Assembly: GCF_905475395.1 (NCBI RefSeq)
Contig: NC_058339.1
Span: forward strand, 59,033,172 to 59,097,171
DNA length: 64,000 nt
Origin: Chrysoperla carnea
Lineage: Eukaryota; Arthropoda; Insecta; Neuroptera; Chrysopidae
Reading direction: 5' to 3'
In this document: in pieces, positions 36,146 to 48,098 of the stretch
Layout: each line of letters starts with the position of its first letter
How positions within the stretch are numbered: the first letter of the stretch is position 1
Notes under the pieces: model-generated
The model's database searches: none
The model's input: the letters and a program-made list of their open reading frames with translations, nothing else
What the model was told of the DNA's origin: nothing
Position numbers and translations under genes: made by a program

Positions 36146-36853
36146 AATATGTACAATGATACGCCCGAATCCATATTTAGTAAGGATAACAGTATGTTGC
36201 CATCTTCCTCCTCTCCCATTTATTTAAGTATTTAAATCTCCATTGTATTATGTATTATTTCATATTGTCTTATATCCTTGGATTTATCATATTAACCTAA
36301 ATAAACAATTGTAATTTTGTAAAACAGTTTTGTCTAGTTCTAATATACAGAATGGTCATAAATTATACATTATTATGGCTACTAGTATGTTATACCACAT
36401 GTGGCATTGTCAAATAACATATTCATTTGGAGCATGCGCAAAATTATTAAAGCAGAGTCCATGATAAAAAGGTTATGTATATGGTTCTGATTTACAGAGA
36501 ATAATGTTCGATTTTTTATTAATTACTCAAGACACCTTGTTATTAAATTAACTACTGATGTTCATGGTAATTAATAAGTTTTTTTATTACAACTTTTATT
36601 AATCTCAGGGTAATTTCAAAGCCATTATATTTGTTTTACAATAAAGACAGTTATGTTTAAAACGACTGGATCGATTTTATTGTATTGTTCGTAATAATTA
36701 AAATAGTTACTCAGTTTATTTGTTTTTTTTTTCAATACTACAAGCTTGATAACTGAAGTATTTCCTATTTTGCTTTTCTTTTTTAAGTGCTCTCATTCAT
36801 CCATGTTTCTATGAAATTTCCAGTGTCAAATTCACCTGATTTTTTCAGATTAT

Positions 36854-37297
36854 CAAGGTACTCACAATATTATTTTTAACCTTTTTTACGTTAATTTCTT
36901 GATGAAGGATAATTACCCCATGTTTGTGAAGGTATTATCAAAAACAATATACTGGAATCCAGGATAAAGCATACTTTCTCATCCTCTTTGGGATAATATA
37001 TATACTTATTGCAGACATAACGCAGTAATTTGTCAATCCCGTCATCTACAGACACTCACATTATTATTTTTAACGGTTAATTTCTTGATGAAGGATAATT
37101 ACCCTATGAAGGTATTATTATTATATAGTTTATCAAAAGCAGTTTGAACTTGCGAAACTTCACAATTTCTAGTCTTCATCTTATATTTTTTTCTCCACTC
37201 ATACCAAAAACAATATAAAGGATTCTAGGATTGAGCATATTTTTCGATCCTTTTTGGGATAGTATAGATACTTATTGTAGACATAACGCAGTATCAA
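36854..37297. repeat. Tandem duplication, period about 195 bases
   Basis: Unit 1 (about 36854-37033) and unit 2 (about 37049-37297) share GGTTAATTTCTTGATGAAGG-type sequence, then GATAATTACCC, AAAAACAATATA and GACATAACGCAGTA in order. Unit 2 holds an extra internal insertion. No coding frame. Confidence 0.75.
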
Positions 37298-37748
37298 ATT
37301 ACAGGCTATAATAAATAACAATGCAGAAGTATAACAAATAAAGCTAGTTTAATCGACTGACTATATTTAGTTAAGTTTTATTTATTAAGCAATATTTGTG
37401 TCATAATAAAATTTATTCATTTTTATTACCTAAAACTTTATATATTTCATTGAAAAAGTAACAAAATGGATAACTGAAGGTTGACAGCAAATAATAATAT
37501 TTTATGAAGAAAAAAAGTATATCCTTTCCTTTTTGGGGAATTTCTTCACCTTCAATTTATCGATCGGTGTAAAAATGTTGTATTACATTTATTATATTAT
37601 TAAATAAACTTGACCTAGTTTCTAAATAAAATAAATGGCTAATAAAACGAACATCACATTAAAAATAAATAATTGATCTAGATTTTTCGATTAGCAACAA
37701 AGAATTATAATAATCTTCATTCAATGAAGTTTTATATGCAGATTTTTA

Positions 37749-37760
37749 CCCCCCCCCCCC
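37749..37760. repeat. Run of 12 C
   Basis: Mononucleotide run. It mirrors the run of 12 G at 3430-3441. Length may include sequencing slippage. Confidence 0.9.
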
Positions 37761-39586
37761 AAAAAGTAAAGAATTTAGCTTGCATACATATAAAAGTTGT
37801 TTTAGAAAAAATTTTCAATAAAAAATATGGAAAAAACTTATTATCTATATCAATGTTTATTTATAGAATGAGAAAAAAAAGTAAATTCCGCAATCGTTAA
37901 AAGATTATTACAAGTATGCACAAGTACCATAATTGAAAAACTTGTAGACATGTGATACAATCAATTTATCTCTTTCTGCAAATACAATAAAATATGTTGG
38001 AATTTTATAGTATCGATACTTTGACTTGCACTAATAGTTCAAATCAATGTGAAAAGGAATGCGCAGTTGAGAAGTTTTTTTTCTTCTTTAAATATGTTTT
38101 ATACATTATCTTTATACTACTCGTCTTTCACTTAAGAATTATATATTCTTGTCTTTAAAAAAAAAGTATGCTCTGTTTAATTTTCTCTTTCGGTCATTCT
38201 TCCTATGACTCCAAACTTTCAGAGACTCACTAGATTGCACAATCCGAGATGCGCAAAACGCTTTTAAGTTTTGTGTAGGTCAGTTCTGTCGCACACACTC
38301 ATAAGGTCTTCCAAGGTCATTTTCACAAAAGTTAAAAAGTTTCAACACTTACCAATTTTTAAAAAGTCCTATACTAATATTTTTTTTCGTAGATCCAAAT
38401 TCCAAAATTAAATAAAATCACCACACACTGACTTTTAAAAAAAAATTAAATTTTTTTTGCCAATTCACCAAAAATAAAACTTAAGTTTAAAGAAAAAAGA
38501 CTTTTTGAAATATAATAAAAAAAAGCGAGTTGTTTTGATTATAACTTCTAAATAATACAGGCCCAAACAACTTCACTCGCCGGTATCTATCTAAAGAATG
38601 ATTTTGTTCATTCTTTTGGAGCATTGCTTCACTGTGCTGTGGCAGTGGCAGTTCAGTGTTGTTGTTAGCTCTCACATATACTATGTTATGCTATGTGATA
38701 TTTCCACAAATACATTCATAACAAAACCATATACACAAAATCGCAACATATAAAATATTTAACTATCCTATTTTATTCTGTATATAGTATTGTATAAAAT
38801 GAGATAGATTATTGTCGAATTTCGCATCACTTCTACTGGTTACCACGCCCGAACTGTCTGAGAGACCTTAGCGACGGTTGCTATGTCGGCTATTTTGTGA
38901 CGTCTTCGAGACATGACTTGTCGAGCTTGCCATTGGACGTAAGGGGCGTTCACACACAGGTTTATACTTGTATATGTATTGTATGTATTTATTTATTATT
39001 ATTATTATTAAATATTATCTATCACTTATTCTTATAATCATATTTATATATTTTCTATTAAAAATTGCTATCTTTTACGTACATGATAATTGTGATATCA
39101 AATGTATTCATTTAATAATGTGTGTTTTTTTTGTACTTCTATCTATATCATACAAAGGCAGCGGCTGGCTTATTTGTTTTCAATAGAGATTTCATCGGAA
39201 CTAGGTTTGAGATATCTGGTAGAAAATAAATAATTTTTTAATTTTCTTTGCTATTTGATTTGAAAGAAGCGTGAAAAATTTCAGAATACTTTTCCTGATT
39301 GAAATTTTTTTTTAAATCGTTCGTATATGGATATTTTGGATTTTTACAGATATATTACTCAACTGAAATACAAGTAATACATATCAAAATATCGGAAATT
39401 CACTCATGAATACAATCATTAAAAAATCACTTTCCCTGACAAAATAAAAAGATTTTAATAAAATTATAAGTTTTTTAAGATGATTTGGCAACTATTTTAT
39501 AAAAAGTCACTCTTTTAATATTATGCGCATGTTTGGATGTACACTGTATACATACTCTCACATGCGTCAAAGAAGCAACGTTGCCA
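37761..39586. other. Intergenic; one GC-richer island
   Basis: No gene recognised. At about 38820-38950 the sequence becomes CpG-richer and contains TTTGTGACGTCTTCGAG, a CRE-like site, and the region near 38540-38670 is similarly complex. Either could be an isolated promoter or first exon, but no linked coding exon is found. Confidence 0.4.
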
Positions 39587-40014
39587 CATGTTATTCATTT
39601 AAATTATCAAAAGCCGAGATGCATTTTCTCATGCAACATCTTCCTTAAACGAACCAGGAAGCTAACAAAATATCTGGCAAGTAAATCTTTCCAAGTTTTT
39701 TTTATCAACCCTTAATTAACCCACCCCATAAATCTGTTTTCGTCTGAACCATGTTTAGTTTGTAGCGATTTCATTTGAATGTCTAAATGGGTCAACTGAA
39801 ACTCGCTCTACTTAACAGTTTGAGGTTATTAATACAAAATTTGAAATTGCCAACCATTCATAGAACTAACTGTTCCCTTTCATATTATTCATTTAATCAA
39901 AAGCAGAGATGCTTTTTCTCATGCAACATCTTCCTTAAACGAACCAGGAAGCTTGCAAAATATCTGGCAAGTAAATCTTTGTAAATCTTTTTTATCAACC
40001 GTTAATTAACCCAC
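39587..40014. repeat. Direct duplication, period about 294 bases
   Basis: 39587-39725 and 39881-40014 share CTCATGCAACATCTTCC, TTAAACGAACCAGGAAGCT, AAAATATCTGGCAAGTAAAT and TTAATTAACCCAC in order with few differences. Repeat R3 copy 2 (39774-39833) lies between them. The short frames at 39533-39715 and 39787-39984 overlap the copies and look alike for that reason only. Confidence 0.8.
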
Positions 40015-40549
40015 TTCCTCAACTTCTATCTCCGTCAACAACAGGGTAGATTTTACTTATTAGTTATTTTACTCCGAGTGTACCTCTTTCGATTGAAACC
40101 AAAGATAGATACATTATTTTGATTTTGGATGAGTATATTGGCTATGCGATGAAAATTTATCGTCTGCCTCATTATATCTGAGTAGATCACGCTACATTTG
40201 CTGTCTTTGATTTTATAAATTTTTAGGGTTAGTTGACCCAAAAAACAAAAAACCCAGTTCATACGAAAATACTCGATTAATCATTAAATGAACCAAATTT
40301 TTGTATTTTAGGTGTCCCAAAGTGTAAACTTTTACACGGGTGTAGGTACTATTTACAAAAACCATGGGTTCTTTTTGTAACGTATTCTAAGTGGTGTAGC
40401 TTTAACAACATATTTTATATGGTACATGAATTTACATTTACACTTTTCAGGGTAATTATTTTACACTCAGTGTACTATATTGGTAACAAACGTATGTTTT
40501 TTATATAAAGGGCATATAATAATTTCACACTAAACTTTGAAAAAAACAA

Positions 40550-41165
40550 GTGAAAACAAACAATTGAATGATTTAATTGTTGAAATACCATGTACAGACA
40601 GTGTTGATTGACTGTCACATTACACATACATACATGTCACACATATACATAAAACTGATATACCCTTATAATACTATACAATTTGCGCTCTCACGGGTAA
40701 ACAGTGACGTTTACAAAAAAATATTTCAAACAAAAGTTGTTATTTTTTATAAGGAACATTTTTTCTATCTCTAACGGTTTACAAGATGGGACCTACGGAC
40801 CCAAGACCCAATTGACCTATGTTGTTCATTTTCGAACTTGACCTCACTTTTTACGTCCTCAACACGCTATAAAAATTTCAGGTAGATATCTCTTTTCGAG
40901 TAATCGTGATGACAGACGGACAGACAGACGACAGACAGAAAGACGACCGGAAATGGACTAATTAGGTGATTTTATGAACACCTATACCAAAATCTTGTTC
41001 ATAGCATCAGTATTTTTAAGCGTTACAAACTTGTGACTAAAGTTAGTATATCTTTGTATAAAAAACTTGGGACTAAAACTTGGGACTAAACTTAGTGTAC
41101 CTTTGTATATTTCTTATACATGGTATACAAATTGTGTACCATGCAAAGATTTTGATGTGTGTAGG
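40550..41165 (-). repeat. Dispersed repeat family R1, copy 3, with GACA-rich block
   Basis: The longest copy of the family. On the + strand it includes the (GACA)-rich block at 40911-40945, GGACTAATTAGGTGATTTT, and a tail with repeated ACTTGGGACTAAA units near 41025-41100. Blocks in common with 15980-16480 and 17870-17960 are in reverse complement. No coding capacity. It looks like a non-autonomous element of unknown type. Confidence 0.75.
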
Positions 41166-41618
41166 CAAACCATGATTATTATTCTAATGTAAATCGAATA
41201 TATTCAGTCATTCCGCGAGATCTTCCTAAATTCTTTATCAATTTCCATAATTTACTCCTCATTTTAAAACTTATTGCGCTAGCTAACGACGAAAACGTCT
41301 AGTTACACGGTCTAAAAGTGTACTGTACCGATTTGGTTATTAAAGATTTAATTTTGTCCAATAAATGTAATTTGTATATCATACCTATAATATAATTACC
41401 TATGCACAATAAAAAGAAAGTAAATTACTTTTCTAGCCCACTGCTGGGCAGACTTTGATTTTGTTGTGCTCTGGGTGACTTTTAACAAAAGAGGTATGTT
41501 CCGAAGCGAGATGGATGATATACTGTGTGTATGTTACGAGATAGATGATACTGCTTGAGAGTATTTGCTCAGAGCTGAGTTACTCTAAAGAGTAACCGTT
41601 GTCTACTAGTGCTCTAGC

Positions 41619-42049
41619 CAGGGTTGCCAGAAAGTTTTCATTCAAGTCGCCCCATCTGTGATCGAAAGTCGCAAAATATTCTGAACAGTCGCCCAATAAA
41701 AGTTTGAAAATACCTTAGACATAACAGACTTGAATTTACCAGGTAATTTGAAATTGATTTTTTCTAAATAAAAATGCTGAGAAGAACTAAAATAAATTTT
41801 TGTATACTCTTTTATAATATAATAATTTCAGAGTCAATGGAAAACTCAAGAATATGAATTTGATATATATCTTTATTTAAATAAGTGAAATTTATTACTT
41901 TTCACACTAAAAAATACAGAGTACAGCAGATTTAGTAGGTACCTGTACTGAGGAATGAAAAGCGCCTAATTTGCGACTTGTCGCCCAAACTCAAAAAAAG
42001 GAGCGTATCCATGAAAAAAATCGCCCAATCACCTCATCCGGCAACCCTG
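41619..42049. mobile_element. hAT-type non-autonomous element (MITE), 431 bases
   Basis: Ends read CAGGGTTGCC and GGCAACCCTG, a perfect 10-base terminal inverted repeat of hAT type. GCTCTAGC flanks both sides (41611-41618 and 42050-42057), a perfect 8-base target-site duplication as hAT transposases make. TCGCCC motifs repeat near both ends (about 41649, 41690, 41979, 42021) and could be subterminal transposase-binding sites. The interior is AT-rich and non-coding. Confidence 0.93.
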
Positions 42050-42057
42050 GCTCTAGC

Positions 42058-43093
42058 CTGTTTTTAGCCACGGGTACCTCACTGTGGATTTCCTTACGGG
42101 TTGGCTAGTTTATATATATATATTTATTTATTATTGTTAATAAAAGTTTCATATCAATGTTATGTTTATTAAAGTCTTTTTTGTTTTTTATTATATTCGA
42201 ATTAATAAACTTTTGTAATGAAAAGAAAATTTCTCCTCTTTCTTCACAAGGGGATATTAAGCATCGAAATAACAAGGCGAAGGATAAAGATTTCCAGAGA
42301 ACAGTTTTCTGGAAGTGTATCCTCAATACGCAGGCGCCATCTGTTAACGTAGAATTCTTTTCTACAGGGGATGTAGATGGAAAAGTATAAGTGGGTTTTG
42401 TGGCAGGAAAGGATTGCGTTTCCACTGATGATGCTGCTAAATGATATTATGATAGTTGGATAAAAGATCTTGTTATTGTGTCCTCAAAAAATTGGGATTG
42501 CAAATAACAAATACTACAGCGACTGTAACGACAAATAAGAAAATATAAACCATCTGCTGTATCGATATCTGGCAAACTAACTTCCTAAAATCTTGACAAC
42601 GCACCATTCGAAAATCGTTGATGCTCACTGCTCAGTCAACTGATTGAACCGTTAAAGATTTGTATACAATAATAAATACTCGTGTAATCGTTTAATTAAT
42701 CCTTGTGTAATCGTTTTTTTTCTCTTTTTTTTCACAATAAAATAAACGAAGATTTCGATTGTCGTCATGCAAAATAAAATATTTTGTAAAGAAATTTTAG
42801 TAATTTATGTAAAAATTCAAAAAAAAAAAAAAATTATGTCTGCATATGTTAAAAATTAATGTAGTTTTCTATTTAGTCATTTTAAATAAAATTACTCGGC
42901 ATATTGTGCATATTGCTTCGCTCTGTTTAAGGTGAACCTGATGCTATCGTCATGTTGATTTAACAATTTTGTAAACTTTTATTCTCATTAATAATCGTAA
43001 TTAAAGGGCCTAATGAATTCTCAACTAAAAACGTCGAAGATATATGAAAAGTTGTATACGCTGTAGGTACTCTAACATGTCTCCATGATCTGT
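42058..43093. other. Intergenic, no gene recognised
   Basis: A TA-rich microsatellite near 42109-42130. The frames at 42105-42425 (-) and 42157-42390 (+) overlap on opposite strands and neither shows a domain. Confidence 0.4.
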
Positions 43094-43272
43094 GTAAGGG
43101 TGAATAGTACTACATTTGTGCTGTTGATTTGCTCTTGATAGGCTCCATCTAAAGCCAACTAGAAATTTTTTGAGACATTCCTCCCTAAAGTAAGGGTGAA
43201 TAGTACTACATTTGCTGTTGATAGGCTCCATCTAAAGCCAACTAGAAATTTTCTGAGACATTCATCCCTAAA
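43094..43272. repeat. Tandem duplication, 96 and 83 bases
   Basis: Unit 1 (43094-43189) and unit 2 (43190-43272) both start GTAAGGGTGAATAGTACTAC and share GGCTCCATCTAAAGCCAACT and GAGACATTC. Unit 2 lacks a short piece around GATTTGCTC. The copies are nearly identical elsewhere, so the event is recent. Confidence 0.9.
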
Positions 43273-43587
43273 TGATAAAAATTTTATTTTGTGTGCTATA
43301 AAATTTTATCTTTATTTATCTTTTCTACCACGGGCAGCTTGTGAGTATTATTATTATAAATTACGAATTAGTGAAAATTTTCAAGGTTTCCACAAACTTT
43401 TGCCAATTTTTGCTCAGCAGTAGGTAATAATAGTAGTAGCAAAAGGCGGAGGAGGCTGCAATTTTTAGAAATAAACGTTTCTAGGCCCTTATTACCGACA
43501 CCCATGTGAATCTCTCCTATCCCTTGTTACCGACACCCACCCCTCTCTACCCCACATTATTCCTTTTCTTAGTACTATGATGTCGAC

Positions 43588-43850
43588 CCTAGAGGCTCAG
43601 TTGGTTGCATCATAACCAAGTCCGTACGCGGTATGAATAGGGTAGCGAGTTCGATTCCCGCTATCACAATAAAAAAATTAATTTGCTTAATAGTTGTGAT
43701 GGGCTGGTGTAGTGCATGGTATATGCATGAAGGAGATGTACTCAGTCTCTGAAAAATTTGAGGTGCTGATAAATGAAATTATCAGCAGAAAGGTGGTAAA
43801 ACACATAATGGTATCACAATGAGTCCTATAACCTAACCTAGTCATAACCA
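43588..43850 (+). mobile_element. tRNA-derived SINE, type B
   Basis: A tRNA-like head has an A box (GAGGCTCAGTTGG) and a B box (GAGTTCGATTCCC), then an A-rich join and a body of about 180 bases including AAATTATCAGCAGAAAGG. The head differs from the type A SINEs. It is not a tRNA gene: no acceptor stem pairs. The 3' boundary and target duplication are uncertain. Confidence 0.65.
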
Positions 43851-45353
43851 TGGTATAATAATTATGTATCGACTTTGTTAGTTTTCACTTCATTTGTTGC
43901 AATTCAAGTTCCACCATCACCGTTAAATCGAAGTCTAACTAATTCTGATTTTGTGAGTTTTCAATCTCTTCCTTATCTTTCCGAAGAATTTGAATAAGAG
44001 AATACTTTCTTTGGTCACTAGTAACAGTGAAATTTGCCATATTAAAAACGTCTAGGCATGGCAACATAAAAAAAATTCTATAAAATATAAAAGGGATGAA
44101 ATTCTTAAGGATATTTTTCGATTGGATGAATAGTTTTTGAAATGTCGTGGTAGTAGTTTCCGAAAAATATTATACGAAGCGCAGGATTTTCGTATTTTTT
44201 GCTATTTTAAGATAACAATAAAAAGTTATATAAAAATATCAAGATTATGATTCTCTTGTAAAAGTCTTGCTTGAAAATCAAAGACCAAGGTTAAACTAGG
44301 AGTATAAAAGTAAGAATTAGACCGTGGCTAAATGTGTAAGGTGAACATCACACAGCAAAGAATATTCGTATGTTCATTTCCGTGCCTAGCCGCAAATTTA
44401 GACAGTGAAAATATGAAAAGTGCTTCCGGGCGGCTATCGTTATGAATTAAACCAACAGCTACGATTTCTATTGAGAACGTTGTTGCTGTTGGACTTGTTA
44501 TGTTATATATACGATGAAATGAAAAAAGTGTTGTGGATTCTGAAATTCTGGAAGTTATTATAATGGAATTTTGTCTTAGTGGAGTCACTATAAAGTAGGT
44601 TTTTAGTATGATGTACTCATAATATAGAGTAGGTATATGGGGAGGGACAGAGAAGTATGCGATTTTGAAAATGCTGTAAAAAAAATCCAATAAATTTTTC
44701 GAAATTATCTCTTTATCATTAAGCTACAAAAAAAAAAAGATTAAAATAATTTAGTACTTAAGAAAGTGATGTTTTTTAGTAAAAATTGTTAATTTAGTAA
44801 ATGTGGTTTAATTCGACAGCAAATTCGCTCTTTCGGTAATTCAATTTTGTTTACATAGAACGCTTTTGCAGCGTAATCGGAATGCGAGGGCATCGACCAT
44901 GTCATTGTGACTGAATGAATGACAGGAACACGACATAGACGAAAGGAGAACATGAATTTCTTCTGACTTCCAAAGTCAACCAGCTGTTTATTTATCAATA
45001 TTGACTTAAACACAAGTAATTTTCTTGAGTCTTTAATTTTCTTGTATGTATCTTTAGTTATCTGTAGTTTAAAGAGATAAAAAGGTAATTTGAAAAAATT
45101 GATGATATTTCTTTTTTACAGGGCTTTCAAAATCACAAATTTCTCTGTCCCACTGTTTTTAGAGACTTTTATTATTAATTTTTGATTGCATAATTAAGGT
45201 GAAATAATATTATTTATATCATAGTGACATACTTTTATCATGTTATGCAAACTTGCAAAAATTATAAATTTTAATAAAAGTTTCTTTCTTATTGAAATAC
45301 CTAACAAGAATTTATTACTATTATTAAAAATAAATTCATTTATTGTAGGTACG
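43851..45353. other. Intergenic, no gene recognised
   Basis: Contains the 120-codon frame at 44328-44690 (- strand), which has no domain and no supporting splice or start context. Otherwise AT-rich. Confidence 0.4.
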
Positions 45354-45583
45354 GTATGTATAGATCCGTTCAAAAAAAACGCAGCAATCTCATAAAACAG
45401 AATTTCGATAATCTGTTAAAGAATTTGAATTTAAATGGTTAGCTGTAATTAATAAATGTGTATATTAAATTAATTATTAAGTAATTATATGAAAATCAAG
45501 ACGTAGGCTAACGAAATCAAGATTTTTGTAGATGAAATTTTTGTAAATTGGCACGGTTTTTTTGAAAAGGACTATACATATAC
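45354..45583. mobile_element. Small inverted-repeat element, about 230 bases
   Basis: 45354-45381 (GTATGTATAG, then TTCAAAAAAAACG) matches the reverse complement of 45553-45583 with a few changes. The interior is AT-rich. No clear target duplication. Size and layout fit a MITE. Confidence 0.5.
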
Positions 45584-46299
45584 AGATAGAATACCTGTTT
45601 GTTTTTTTTCTTCTTTAAAAAACTTAATTTTCAAATATGATTTGCACAATTACATGAATACTGAAATGTTAACATAGTACATCCACCAGGCACTGCACGG
45701 TAAGAAATGTATGGCGTTTACTACAATGCTGTTATGGTGTAAAAACAGATATTATAGTATCTATGTTAGCGTAAGTAATATTACAGTATTGAGTAGGACT
45801 ATCCATCAGATATATTGTGAAATCGCCAACCAGTATGGCCTGACGCCCATTGACTCACCCACCATAACTATTGCTAATGTTACTATTCCCCCAATACAGT
45901 ACACAGTATTAGTGAACTATGGCACAATGCAATAAATATGGAACATTGCAAAACGTGTCGTTTGCAATAAAGTCAGTGTCACTAGAGTTTTTTTTCTGGA
46001 AGGGGAGTGATGGAACACCTATATCTCTACCGCTGGTTTTCGTAATTTGTCACCATAAGCCTTAAATTATGAAAGATCCAGTATGTCCAATTAAGCATGT
46101 AAAATTTAAGGGTCATCCATTCTGTAAGTATTGTTTTTTAAGAACACTTTTTTTAATTAAGAAGAATAGTTTACTGACCCATTTCAATTTACACTTATAA
46201 AGACACCATATATGTTTACAGAGTGCAAAGACCATTTACAATCGATAACTTGCAGTAACAGATACATGATCAGATAAAACATATTTCTTTCCATTGCTT
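45584..46299. other. Intergenic, no gene recognised
   Basis: The frame at 45711-45935 (+) has no motif. No repeat partner was found in the window. Confidence 0.4.
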
Positions 46300-46458
46300 T
46301 AAATTATTACTAGATCGAAATAAAACAAGACGAAAAACTTTTAAGTACCAAAATTTTGATTTTCCAGGATGCGAAAATCAAGGATATTGCCAGGTTTTCC
46401 AGAACAAAATTAAAAATCAAGAACATTTTCTGATTTTCAAGAACCGCTAGACACCCTG
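46300..46458 (-). mobile_element. Possible single hAT-like terminus
   Basis: Read on the - strand the segment starts CAGGGTGTCTAGCGG at 46458 and continues with repeated AAAATCAAG/CCAGG words typical of hAT-like subterminal regions. No opposite end is seen, so it would be a truncated copy. Confidence 0.3.
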
Positions 46459-47485
46459 AGGTTCTTTAGCTCATGTTGTCAAATTTACAGTTTTTCCAAG
46501 CAGGTGTTTTGTCAATATCTAGATACAGAGCGCCTTTTCTAGAAAAGGACGCTTTCCCGATTGTAAGTGTATATATTATAAGTGTATTAATTATTAAGTG
46601 TTTGATGAAAGCTGAAATCCTGCTATTATAACTTAAACCATCCTGTATATCACTGTATTTTTCAAAAACGATGATGACGGGACATCCCATATAAGTGTAT
46701 AACACATAAAGACTACCAAAATATCTGGTTGCTGAGTGAATTCTAGTATACTTATATGTTTTATATACCTATCTCTTATAAGTTAATCTGGTAGGAAATA
46801 ACATTGAAAATATATAAGAATTTCGCAATAACAATATATTGCAATAATACGCAGAAATGTGCAATATTTCACTTTGCTAACAACACATACCCCCAAATAA
46901 AAATGTTCAGTTTGTTTCTTAAACCACAATCTTAAAAATGTATTTTGAATTAAAGACGATATTTACTTATAAAAAAGATTCTTCTTTCCAATAATATTCA
47001 CAAGAAAAAAAAAACTAATGAATTTTTTTTTCAGAAAAAATGTTTTTGTTGTATTTATTTTGATAGATTATAAGACAGGGTTGTTAGACTTGTTTTTGTG
47101 TTGACTATTATGGTTGTCTACCTGGCATTTCCTAACAATGGTTTTATACAACTCAAAATGAACCTCTAACATTCATATTATTATAAATATTATAAGTATA
47201 AGCATAGCCATAGCCATAGAGCGAGGACTGAGGAGTGTAGTATTAAGTATACACCAAAGAAGCAGGTATCAAACTAACTCGCTCACAGTGTGTATATCGT
47301 TTCGTGGAGACTCGGTGACACCTGGTCGAGGCTGAGTATGAAAAAAATTTGAGCGAATTTCAACAGGACTCTTAAAATACGTCTAAAGTATTAAACATTG
47401 CCACCAGCATAACTTTTTCGTTTACACGATCTACAATTAAGGTCCTTTAGATTTTCGACCTATCATCCATCGTTATTGAGATATC
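46459..47485. other. Intergenic, no gene recognised
   Basis: AT-rich. A short GC-richer stretch at about 47210-47345 is unexplained. Confidence 0.4.
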
Positions 47486-48098
47486 GATCGAAAAAACTTC
47501 AAATTCGTTTTTTTATTTTTTAAGTTGTTTTGAGTCTTTTTAGGCGAGCGTACGTGTTTGATGAGACCCTCGCGGATTTATCGAGATTACTGCGACATTG
47601 AGAAATTGGACATGTGGCTTGCAGGTTGTAAATTTTCTGTCAAAGGTTCGAAGGCATTGTATAATAGCGACAAATGCTGGAGCGAGCTCGTATGCTGGAA
47701 AATGTTTCAGATGAGTCTCGGAATTTTTCGCTGCGCAAATTCTTTGGTAAAGCAACAATGGATTGATCGGAAGTGGTGACTCGTTGATTGTAATGCTGGT
47801 ATTCCTGGCCGATAAAAATAGCACTTTATCCTTCCGTTTGAAAGACAAGGACCCGAATTCCGCTCCTACGATTTTAGTAATCATTTTAAGACCAATTTCG
47901 TATGCACGATGACAATTAATGTTCCGATTTTTATGAAAAGGAATACACCCTGAGAGCCACATGTGCAATTTCTCAATGACGCAATTGTATCGAGAAATCC
48001 GCGAGGGGCTTATCAAATTTTTAAACATGTACGCTCGCTTAAAAAGACTCAAAACAACTGAAAAAATAGAAAAAAACGAATTTGAAGTTTTTTCGATC
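47486..48098. mobile_element. Inverted-repeat element enclosing an ORF fragment
   Basis: Arms 47486-47618 and 47956-48098 are clear reverse complements (outer GATCGAAAAAACTTCAAATT, inner GAGAAATTG and ACATGTGGC), about 135 bases each, with weaker similarity continuing outward. Between them lies the ORF fragment described at 47660-47860. The arms could be true terminal repeats, or one element copy inserted beside an inverted partner. Confidence 0.7.
47660..47860 (-). pseudogene. Fragment of a repetitive orphan ORF family
   Basis: The - strand shows FKRKDKVLFLSARNTSI, then PINPLLLYQRICAAK and FPAYELAP. From memory, a large family of uncharacterised, transposon-associated proteins in insects and cnidarians has the order INPxLLFxRI...YELxPxPxxLF, and this fits it. 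Only about 65 residues are preserved. The wider frame (47540-48052) runs through both inverted arms and is not one protein. The family call needs a search. Confidence 0.4.

Noticed and set aside
40905..40950. CRISPR-like or satellite array at the GACA-rich block
   Set aside because: The units are 4 bases long with no spacers, and the block is internal to a dispersed repeat.
42105..42425. 106-codon frame on the - strand
   Set aside because: Overlaps an open frame on the other strand, ends in low-complexity residues and shows no motif.
43588..43665. Functional tRNA gene
   Set aside because: Same reason: no acceptor-stem pairing and a continuing non-tRNA body.
44328..44690. 120-codon frame on the - strand
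   Set aside because: No recognisable domain, signal or conserved pattern. Such lengths occur by chance in this much sequence.
47540..48052. 170-codon frame as one intact protein
   Set aside because: It runs through both inverted arms. Only the central 65 or so residues resemble a known family.
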